The position numbers and the translations under genes are program-made. This document shows positions 26,275-33,140 of a stretch of 64,000 nt of DNA, piece after piece. The notes under the pieces were generated by a model. The model was not told where the DNA came from. It ran no database searches and worked only from the letters and a program-made list of their open reading frames with translations. Origin of the DNA: Fimenecus sp045655645 (GTDB lineage Bacteria > Bacillota > Clostridia > Oscillospirales > Acutalibacteraceae). Location: contig JAZOPS010000049.1 in the NCBI GenBank assembly GCA_045655645.1, forward strand, positions 8,763 to 72,762. The letters are read 5' to 3'. Every line of letters begins with the position of its first letter. The first letter of the stretch is position 1.

Positions 26275-26769
26275 ATGTCTAATATTGTTCTTATAGGAAT
26301 GCCCGGTTGTGGAAAAAGCACAATCGGGGTTATTCTTGCTAAAACCATTGGTGTTGGTTTTGTTGATACAGATTTAATAATTCAACAGAGAGAAAATCGT
26401 CTTTTGCAAGACATTATTGATACTGACGGAATTGAAGCGTTTTTGGATTGCGAAGAAAATGCTGTTAAAACTGTTGATTGTGATAATACTGTAATTGCAA
26501 CGGGTGGTAGTGTTGTATATCGTGAAGATGCAATAAACCATTTAAAAAAGAACGGAAAAATTTTCTATTTAAATGTACCACTTGATGAAATAAAAAAGAG
26601 ACTCAACAATATCAGCACTCGAGGTATTGCAGCAAATAAAAACGATTCAATTGAAAACATTTTTATTGAACGCGAACCTCTTTATAAAAAGTATGCAGAT
26701 GTGATTGTTGATTTGACTGATAGAACGGTTGAACAAGCAGTTGGAGAAATCTGCAAAAAAATCAAATAA
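26275..26769 (+). CDS. aroK: Shikimate kinase
   Basis: Phosphorylates shikimate at the 3-hydroxyl in the chorismate pathway. The 164-residue P-loop kinase has Walker A GMPGCGKS at residues 8-15, the shikimate-binding DTDLIIQ segment near 33, the FLDCEENAV helix, ATGGSVV near 78 and a lid with ISTRGIA. There is no clear Shine-Dalgarno sequence before ATG 26275, so its translation probably depends on reinitiation from pfkA 2 bases upstream. No other aro genes are in the window. Confidence 0.9.
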   Translation: MSNIVLIGMPGCGKSTIGVILAKTIGVGFVDTDLIIQQRENRLLQDIIDTDGIEAFLDCEENAVKTVDCDNTVIATGGSVVYREDAINHLKKNGKIFYLNVPLDEIKKRLNNISTRGIAANKNDSIENIFIEREPLYKKYADVIVDLTDRTVEQAVGEICKKIK

Positions 26770-26779
26770 AAAAAATTAT

Positions 26780-26832
26780 GCCTTACGGATTTTTCAAACA
26801 AAGAGAAAATTCTCCGTAAGGCGTTTATTTTT
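26780..26832 (+). terminator. Terminator after pfkA-aroK
   Basis: GCCTTACGGA (26780-26789) pairs perfectly with TCCGTAAGGC (26813-26822), followed by GTTTATTTTT. Confidence 0.85.
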
Positions 26833-26868
26833 CCGTAAATATTTATTCTTCGTAGTGGCAAATTATTA

Positions 26869-26887
26869 GTGCGACTTCAGGTCGTAC
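26869..26887 (+). promoter_or_regulatory. Hairpin abutting the spoIVB ribosome binding site
   Basis: GTGCGAC (26869-26875), TTCAG loop, GTCGTAC (26881-26887) with one G-U pair; GGAGGTG at 26888-26894 follows without a gap. It might affect ribosome access or be left over from the promoter region. Confidence 0.35.
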
Positions 26888-26898
26888 GGAGGTGAAAA

Positions 26899-28143
26899 AT
26901 GCGAAGTTTAATAAAATTTTTATCAATAATAAGTGCTTTTCTTTGCACAATAATTTTTATACTTGTTTATGTTGGAAATGTGCTGATACCAGATTCAATA
27001 ATGACCGTTGAAGATAAAGGGTATATAGCACCGGAATTTCTGGGCTTTAATATTTATAAAAGCAGTTTATTTCAAGAAGCAGGGGTTGTGACGGGAAATG
27101 TCCGAGCATCACAAAATAATTCTGAAATTAAACTTTTAAATATTATTCCCGTTAAAAAAACAAAAATAACAAATACCAAAAGACAATATGTTGTTCTTGG
27201 TGGTGATATTTTTGGAATAAAACTTTATACAGATGGTGTAATAATTGTAGGAACGGATTCAATTGAGACAGATAACGGAAATATAAGTCCGGCAGAGAAA
27301 GCAGGACTCAGAACAGGGGATATTATTTTATACTTTAATGATGAGAAAATTGAGTCAACTAAACAGTTTACTTCTTTATTGCAAAATAATAAAGGCAACA
27401 GTGCAAAGTTAATTATCGATAGAAATGGTAAAAATATAGATTTAAACTTTGCATCAGTAAAAGAAAAAAACAGTGGAAAATACAAAGCAGGTCTTTGGGT
27501 TCGTGATAGCACTGCAGGAATAGGCACAGTTACTTTTTATAACTCTTCTAACAATTCCTTCGGTGGCTTAGGCCATGCAATATGTGACGTGGATACGGGT
27601 GAAGCTATGCCGATGCGAAAAGGTGAAATGGCAGAGGCTTATATTAATGGACTTTATAAGAGCCAAAACGGATGTGTTGGTGAATTGTGCGGTGTTTTAA
27701 CAGGAAAAACATCGGGTGTACTTTGTATAAATGATGAAACGGGTATTTATGGTTACACTTACTTTGGTGCACAAGGTGAACAGTTGCCCGTAGCTGTTAA
27801 ACAAGAGGTACACGAAGGTGACGCGCAGATTTATTGTACAATTGATAAAAATCCACCAGAGTATTATGATGTGAAAATTACAAAAGTGTATTCTAATTCG
27901 TCGTCGGTAAATAAAGATTTAATAGTTGAAGTAATAGATGAAGACCTAATCTCAAAAACAGGTGGAATTTTGCAAGGAATGAGCGGAACACCAATAATTC
28001 AGAATGGTATGTTAGTTGGTGCAATAACTCATGTATTCGTTAATAATCCAAAGCAAGGCTATGGAATTTTTGCTGAAAGAATGCTTGAAACCTCAGTAAG
28101 TCGCGAGATGCAAAAGAACGAAAAACTTAAAAATGCATCTTAA
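26899..28143 (+). CDS. spoIVB: SpoIVB signalling serine peptidase
   Basis: Forespore-secreted protease that triggers pro-sigma-K processing in the mother cell by cleaving SpoIVFA in Bacillus. The 414-residue protein has an N-terminal membrane helix (about 5-25), a PDZ domain near residues 125-190, and an S55 peptidase domain. H226 is in GLGHAICD and S362 in QGMSGTPIIQNG, followed by GAITHVFVNNPKQGYGIF. In Bacilli it sits beside spo0A; here it is a single-gene unit between two terminators. GTAAATA and CAAATTA 17 bases apart upstream could be a sigma-F/G-type promoter, but the match is loose. Confidence 0.95.
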   Translation: MRSLIKFLSIISAFLCTIIFILVYVGNVLIPDSIMTVEDKGYIAPEFLGFNIYKSSLFQEAGVVTGNVRASQNNSEIKLLNIIPVKKTKITNTKRQYVVLGGDIFGIKLYTDGVIIVGTDSIETDNGNISPAEKAGLRTGDIILYFNDEKIESTKQFTSLLQNNKGNSAKLIIDRNGKNIDLNFASVKEKNSGKYKAGLWVRDSTAGIGTVTFYNSSNNSFGGLGHAICDVDTGEAMPMRKGEMAEAYINGLYKSQNGCVGELCGVLTGKTSGVLCINDETGIYGYTYFGAQGEQLPVAVKQEVHEGDAQIYCTIDKNPPEYYDVKITKVYSNSSSVNKDLIVEVIDEDLISKTGGILQGMSGTPIIQNGMLVGAITHVFVNNPKQGYGIFAERMLETSVSREMQKNEKLKNAS

Positions 28144-28149
28144 CAAAAA

Positions 28150-28185
28150 GGGTAGCAATTTAGAAGTTGCTACCCGAAATTTTTA
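28150..28185. terminator. Bidirectional terminator between spoIVB and the DUF711 gene
   Basis: GGGTAGCAA (28150-28158) pairs with TTGCTACCC (28167-28175), 8-base loop, followed by GAAATTTTTATA; the A-rich run before the stem gives the minus strand a T-run too. Confidence 0.88.
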
Positions 28186-28192
28186 TATGTAT

Positions 28193-29548
28193 TTAGTTTT
28201 TCAAACTCTGTAATGGTGCAGGAATTCGACCACCACGATTAATGAATTTAGCAGGCGATGCAGTGTTAAGTTTCATTACAGGACCATAGCCTAAAAGTCC
28301 ACCAAAATTAAGTGTATCACCAATATTTTTGCCAATTGCAGGGATAAGTCTTACGGCTGTTGTCTTTGAGTTAACCATACCAATAGCAGCTTCGTCGGCA
28401 ATAATACCTGAAAGCACTTCTGCTGTTGTGTCACCTGGTACAATAATCATATCAAGACCAACAGAGCAAACACAAGTCATAGCTTCAAGCTTTTCGATTG
28501 TGAGAGCGCCACTTGTAGCTGCCGCAATCATACCTGCGTCTTCAGAAACAGGAATAAATGCGCCTGAAAGTCCACCAACATGAGAGGAAGCCATAACGCC
28601 ACCTTTTTTTACAGCGTCGTTAAGAAGTGCAAGACAAGCGGTTGTGCCGTGTGCACCACATTGTTCAAGTCCCATTTCTTCAAGAATATATGCAACAGAG
28701 TCACCAATTGCTGGTGTTGGAGCAAGGGAAAGGTCAACAATGCCAAATGGAACATCAAGCCTCTTTGATGCTTCACAAGCAACGAGTTGTCCCATTCTTG
28801 TAATCTTAAATGCAGTACGCTTAACCATGTCTGCAATTTCGGTAATGTTTGCATCAGGAATTTTTGAAATTGCTGAACGCACAACACCTGGACCTGAAAC
28901 ACCAACATTGATTACACAGTCTGGCTCACCAACACCGTGGAAGGCACCTGCCATAAATGGGTTATCTTCAGGAGCATTGCAGAATACAACAAGTTTTGCA
29001 GGACCAATACAACCTTTGTTAGCAGTAACTTCTGCTGATTCTTTAATGATTTGTCCCATCATTTTAACAGCATCCATATTAATACCAGCTTTTGTTGAGC
29101 CGATATTAACAGATGAGCAAATATGCTCTGTAACATCAAGTGCTTCTGGAATAGAGCGGATAAGTGCTTCATCGCCAGCGGCAAAGCCTTTCTGAACAAG
29201 AGCAGAGTATCCACCAATAAAGTTAACACCAACAGTTCCAGCAACTCTTTCAAGTGTTTTAGCATATAACACCGGGTCGCCTTTACCAGAAGCTAAAATC
29301 ATAGAAATTGGTGTAACAGAAATTCTCTTGTTAATAATTGGAATACCATATTGTTTTTCAATATCTTCGCCAGTTTTAACAAGGTGTTCAGCTTTTCGGG
29401 TCATCTTCTCATAAATTTTATCACAAGTTGATTTTGCATCACCTGTGCAACAATCAAGAAGAGAAATACCCATTGTTATTGTTCTGATGTCAAGATTTTC
29501 ATCTTGAATCATATTAATAGTTTCAAGTATGTCGTGTGTATTAATCAT
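28193..29548 (-). CDS. UPF0210/DUF711 (PFL-like) family protein
   Basis: A 451-residue conserved protein of the UPF0210 family, whose fold is related to glycyl-radical (PFL-like) barrels but which lacks a known activity. Characteristic stretches are IRTITMGISLLDC near the N-terminus, ISVTPISMI, GGYSALVQKG and the C-terminal YGPVMKLN. It always travels with a small ACT-domain protein, encoded here 12 bases upstream on the same strand. No signal peptide is seen, so it is cytosolic. I do not assign a reaction. Confidence 0.85.
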   Translation of the reverse strand: MINTHDILETINMIQDENLDIRTITMGISLLDCCTGDAKSTCDKIYEKMTRKAEHLVKTGEDIEKQYGIPIINKRISVTPISMILASGKGDPVLYAKTLERVAGTVGVNFIGGYSALVQKGFAAGDEALIRSIPEALDVTEHICSSVNIGSTKAGINMDAVKMMGQIIKESAEVTANKGCIGPAKLVVFCNAPEDNPFMAGAFHGVGEPDCVINVGVSGPGVVRSAISKIPDANITEIADMVKRTAFKITRMGQLVACEASKRLDVPFGIVDLSLAPTPAIGDSVAYILEEMGLEQCGAHGTTACLALLNDAVKKGGVMASSHVGGLSGAFIPVSEDAGMIAAATSGALTIEKLEAMTCVCSVGLDMIIVPGDTTAEVLSGIIADEAAIGMVNSKTTAVRLIPAIGKNIGDTLNFGGLLGYGPVMKLNTASPAKFINRGGRIPAPLQSLKN

Positions 29549-29560
29549 TTTTCTACCTAC

Positions 29561-29830
29561 TTATATTCTATGCATTGAGTTGAAAATGTCTTCGTGCATA
29601 ACATGAATTGAAAGTGACATTTCGTTGCCCATTGCTGTAACTTTATCAGAAAAATCAGTAAATGAAATGTTGCACTTTTCAAGGTCAACGAGCATAATCA
29701 TACAGAACATATCTTGTAAAATTGACTGTGACACTTCAATTACATTTACATTATATTCAGAACAAATTCCTGAAACTTTGGCAAGAATACCAACCATATC
29801 TTTACCAACAACAGTGATAATACCTCTCAT
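29561..29830 (-). CDS. UPF0237 ACT-domain protein
   Basis: An 89-residue single ACT domain starting MRGIITVVGKDMVGILAKVS, the usual pattern of a ligand-binding ACT fold (related to GcvR). ATG 29830 is chosen because GGAGGT lies directly upstream; an upstream in-frame start would place that site inside the gene. ACT domains bind small ligands such as amino acids, so the likely role is regulation of the DUF711 partner; the ligand is unknown. The two genes form one operon. Confidence 0.87.
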   Translation of the reverse strand: MRGIITVVGKDMVGILAKVSGICSEYNVNVIEVSQSILQDMFCMIMLVDLEKCNISFTDFSDKVTAMGNEMSLSIHVMHEDIFNSMHRI

Positions 29831-29859
29831 GAATATTACCTCCAAAAAATATTTTAAAT

Positions 29860-29888
29860 ATTTTAACACAAAATTATATAAAAGTGAA
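29860..29888 (-). promoter_or_regulatory. Promoter of the ACT-DUF711 operon
   Basis: Minus strand TTCACT (complement of 29883-29888), 17-base spacer, TAAAAT (complement of 29860-29865) with an extended -10 TGT. Confidence 0.55.
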
Positions 29889-29925
29889 TACTTAAATATT
29901 TAGTTTAAAATTTTTGTAAATAAAG

Positions 29926-29953
29926 TTGAAAAAATTGAAAAATGTAGTAAAAT
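29926..29953 (+). promoter_or_regulatory. Promoter of the PHP-ispE-reductase operon
   Basis: TTGAAA (29926-29931), 16-base spacer, TAAAAT (29948-29953). GGAGGTG at 29973-29979 is the ribosome binding site. Confidence 0.5.
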
Positions 29954-29984
29954 TATTGTAGGTAGTATATACGGAGGTGTAAAA

Positions 29985-30809
29985 ATGTATAAAAATATTG
30001 TTGATTTACACGTTCACACAGATAACTCTTTTGATGGTAATCACTCTGCAACATTTTTTTGCGAGAAAGCAGAAGTTTTAGATTTAAGAGCAATTGCCTT
30101 TACCGACCACTGTGAAGTTGACCAATTTAGAGAAGATTCTGAATATGAAAAGAGAATTTTTCAGGCTTTTTTTGAAGTGTCAAAAGTGCGCTCTGCTTTT
30201 AAGGGAAAAATGATAGTTCTTAATGGCGTTGAGCTGGGACAACCTGCATTTGATATTGAATGTTCAGAAGATATAATTAATCGTTATGAATATGACCAGA
30301 TAATTGGTTCGGTTCACAATCTTCGTGGTGGTGAAGATTTCTATTTTATGGAAAATCTTACTTTATCTGAAGCAGAAGATTTGCTAAAACAATATTTTGA
30401 CGAAATTATTATAATGCTTGAATGGGGAAATTTTGATGTTCTTGCACATCTCACATATCCTTTAAGATATTTTTATTCAAAATCTAATCTCGAAATGGAC
30501 TTATCAAAATTTAATGAACAAATTGAAAAAATTCTCAAATTAACTGTTGAGAAAGGCATTGCTCTTGAAATCAATACAGCAGCACTCAGACAACCACTTA
30601 ATAAATTATCTCCAGAAATTAACATTATAAAGAGATACAAAGAAATAGGCGGAAAATATGTCACCGTTGGTTCTGACGCACACTTTGCTGAACATCTTGC
30701 AGCGGATATAGATGCAGCTTATGATGCTGCGCTTGAAGCGGGATTTGAATGCATCACATTCTTCCAAAAACGAACACCAATGCTTATGAAAATCGAAAAG
30801 GAGGACTAA
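29985..30809 (+). CDS. PHP-domain phosphatase, histidinol-phosphatase (HisJ)-like
   Basis: A 274-residue stand-alone PHP-domain hydrolase. Metal-ligand motifs appear in order: DLHVHTDNS near residue 6, FTDHCEVD near 40, GSVHNL near 107, DVLAHLTYP near 150 and GSDAHF near 228. This is the layout of HisK-type histidinol-phosphate phosphatases, but no his genes are nearby and relatives act on other phosphoesters, so the substrate is open. It is first in an operon with ispE, 3 bases apart. Confidence 0.78.
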   Translation: MYKNIVDLHVHTDNSFDGNHSATFFCEKAEVLDLRAIAFTDHCEVDQFREDSEYEKRIFQAFFEVSKVRSAFKGKMIVLNGVELGQPAFDIECSEDIINRYEYDQIIGSVHNLRGGEDFYFMENLTLSEAEDLLKQYFDEIIIMLEWGNFDVLAHLTYPLRYFYSKSNLEMDLSKFNEQIEKILKLTVEKGIALEINTAALRQPLNKLSPEINIIKRYKEIGGKYVTVGSDAHFAEHLAADIDAAYDAALEAGFECITFFQKRTPMLMKIEKED

Positions 30810-30812
30810 AAT

Positions 30813-31679
30813 ATGAAAGTTAAAGCAGCGGCAAAAATAAATTTGATGCTTGATATTTTAAAACGCCTTGAAAATGGATATCATAGTCTTTTTATGATTA
30901 TGCAATCTGTTGACCTTTTTGATATTGTATCAGTTGAAAAGAACACTCAAAATAAGATTATTATTGAATGTGATAAAGATGGTGTTCCTTGTAATGAAAA
31001 GAACATTGCATATAAATGTTCAATGAAATTTTTTGAGTATTGCAATATAGATGATATTGGAGTAACAATTAACATTGAAAAAAATATTCCAATGGCAGCA
31101 GGTGTTGCTGGTGGAAGTGCTGATGGAGCAGCAGTAATCTATTGCTTAAATAAAATTTATAATACAAACCTTACACAAAAAGAACTATGTGAAATTGGTA
31201 ATAAGGTAGGTGCTGATATTCCGTTTAGTCTTACTGGTGGCACTGCAGTAACTCTTGGTACTGGTAATGTAATAGCACCGGTTAAAGACTTGCCTGAATG
31301 CTACATTGTCCTTTGTAAACCAGAGCAAGATGTGTCAACACCAGAGGCTTATGCAGAATTTGATGCATTAAGCCGTGTTCGCCACCTTGACAGAGTATCA
31401 ATGATTGATGCAGTTTCAAATGCTGACTATGAAAAAATTTGCTCACTTTGTGGTAATGTGTTTGAACAAGCTGTTGAAGTGCCAAAACGACCACATATTA
31501 AGGGTGTTATGAGAAAAAGTGGTGCTGACGCTTGTTGTATGAGTGGCAGTGGACCTACAGTTTTCGGCTTGTTCTCTAACGAAGAAAAAGCAAATGAATG
31601 CTATAACAAACTTAAAGTGAAGTATAATCAGGTTTATATTTGTAAGCCTGTAAATAAAGGAATTATTGAATTAGATTAA
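30813..31679 (+). CDS. ispE: 4-diphosphocytidyl-2-C-methyl-D-erythritol kinase
   Basis: GHMP kinase of the MEP isoprenoid pathway, which phosphorylates CDP-methylerythritol. The 288-residue protein has AAAKINLMLDILKRLENGYHS at its start, with the substrate lysine and the YH pair, the ATP loop PMAAGVAGGSADGAAV near residues 95-110, and the C-terminal CCMSGSGPTVFGLF. Start ATG 30813 follows GGAGG of the preceding gene end. ispD and ispF are encoded 20 kb away in the same window. Confidence 0.94.
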   Translation: MKVKAAAKINLMLDILKRLENGYHSLFMIMQSVDLFDIVSVEKNTQNKIIIECDKDGVPCNEKNIAYKCSMKFFEYCNIDDIGVTINIEKNIPMAAGVAGGSADGAAVIYCLNKIYNTNLTQKELCEIGNKVGADIPFSLTGGTAVTLGTGNVIAPVKDLPECYIVLCKPEQDVSTPEAYAEFDALSRVRHLDRVSMIDAVSNADYEKICSLCGNVFEQAVEVPKRPHIKGVMRKSGADACCMSGSGPTVFGLFSNEEKANECYNKLKVKYNQVYICKPVNKGIIELD

Positions 31680-31699
31680 AATCAATTGGGGGATTGGTT

Positions 31700-33106
31700 A
31701 TGAAAAAATATGATGTATTAGTTGTTGGTGCATCTACAACAGGGTGTTGGTTTGCTTATAAAATGGCAGAACAAGGCTTTAAAGTTCTTGTTATTGAAAA
31801 ACAGCAACCAGATAATGTTTCAAGAGAATATGATGTTTTCCACATGGGCAAAGCAGATATGGAGCGCTTTGACCTTTTCATTCCTGAAGAAGGTGACCCA
31901 TTACGCGAATTTTCTTTTGCACACTCAACAATGATGTCTCCTTATGGCAATCATCCAAAAGCATGTGCAGAAGCACCGGTAATTGGTTTGCATAAACATG
32001 ATTACATAATGGCTATGGCTGACCGCGCTAAAAAGGGTGGAGCAGAAATTATTTATGGTGCATCATTTATAGATTTTATTTATGATGATAACAATAAAAT
32101 AATTGGTGCTAAGTATAATACTGCTGATGGTGAAAAAGAAGCACTTGCAAGAATTGTTGCAGATTGCTCAGGTATTCCTGCTGTTGCTCGAACAAAACTT
32201 CCTGATACATCTGTTGTTGGAAACTTCAAACTTGCAAATAAAGACATTCTCTATGTTGTGCTTTACTATGCAGAATATCTCAAGAATGATTTTAACCCAA
32301 GAGAACTTGACGGATTCTTTATGCAATATAAATCTTGGTCAGCACCATCTGATAATAAGAATGGTGCAATTCTTGGCATCGGTGCATTCTATTCTTATGA
32401 TTATGCTGAATGGATTTTTAAAAATGATTTTATGCCGAATACAAAGTTCCCTGAATACAGAGTTGAACGCATTGAAAAGGGTATGACACCATATCACACA
32501 TCTGTATATTCTCTTGTTGATGATGGTTTTATTGCTCTTGGTGATGCTGCTTGTCATACAAAACCAACTTGTGGTGAAGGTTGCACATCTTCACTAGTAG
32601 CAGGCGAAATCGCAGTTGAAGTAATTTCAAATCTTTTAAAATCTGATAAATATCTCACAAAAGAAAGAATGTGGAGCATCAATAAGCGTTATATGAACGC
32701 ACAGGGCAAAGACTTTGATTCAATGCGACCACTTCTTATGGGTGTTATTACTGTTGGCTATGACGAAGCAGAATATCTCTTTGAAAATGATATTTTATTT
32801 AGTGAGAGTATTCTCGGTGGAATGGACAACGGTGTAAATCTTACTGCTAACGATATTGCACACATCGTCAAAGGTATTGCTTCAGGCGTTGCAAAGAAAA
32901 AACTTAAACCTTCAACAATTGCAAGACTTGTAAAAGGACTTAAATATAGTGCACAGGTTGGCATGCTCTATGATAACTATCCTGAACATTTTGAACAGTT
33001 CTCAGAATGGCAAGTAAAAGCAGATAAACTTTGGGCAGAAATTGGCTCTATTGCCGAAAATACTTGTGACCCTAAAATTTTAAAAGAATTAGGCATTGAA
33101 AGATAA
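31700..33106 (+). CDS. FAD-dependent oxidoreductase, geranylgeranyl reductase-like
   Basis: A 468-residue flavoprotein. The N-terminal dinucleotide-binding strand-loop reads YDVLVVGASTTGCW, where the second glycine of GxGxxG is serine, followed by VLVIEKQ. The FAD pyrophosphate motif GDAACHTKPTCGEG near residue 285 fits the geranylgeranyl reductase/digeranylgeranyl-lipid reductase group. Such enzymes saturate prenyl chains; placement after ispE makes an isoprenoid substrate attractive, but that is inference, and other FAD reductases or hydroxylases share the fold. ATG 31700 is chosen from the GGGGGA site at 31688-31693. Confidence 0.68.
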   Translation: MKKYDVLVVGASTTGCWFAYKMAEQGFKVLVIEKQQPDNVSREYDVFHMGKADMERFDLFIPEEGDPLREFSFAHSTMMSPYGNHPKACAEAPVIGLHKHDYIMAMADRAKKGGAEIIYGASFIDFIYDDNNKIIGAKYNTADGEKEALARIVADCSGIPAVARTKLPDTSVVGNFKLANKDILYVVLYYAEYLKNDFNPRELDGFFMQYKSWSAPSDNKNGAILGIGAFYSYDYAEWIFKNDFMPNTKFPEYRVERIEKGMTPYHTSVYSLVDDGFIALGDAACHTKPTCGEGCTSSLVAGEIAVEVISNLLKSDKYLTKERMWSINKRYMNAQGKDFDSMRPLLMGVITVGYDEAEYLFENDILFSESILGGMDNGVNLTANDIAHIVKGIASGVAKKKLKPSTIARLVKGLKYSAQVGMLYDNYPEHFEQFSEWQVKADKLWAEIGSIAENTCDPKILKELGIER

Positions 33107-33110
33107 AGAT

Positions 33111-33138
33111 AAAAGCAGGCATTTGCCTGCTTTTATTC
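33111..33138. terminator. Bidirectional terminator, reductase gene/GH-like gene
   Basis: AAAAGCAGGC (33111-33120), ATTT loop, GCCTGCTTTT (33125-33134), followed by ATTCATTT; the A/T-flanked stem works on both strands of this convergent junction. Confidence 0.9.
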
Positions 33139-33140
33139 AT

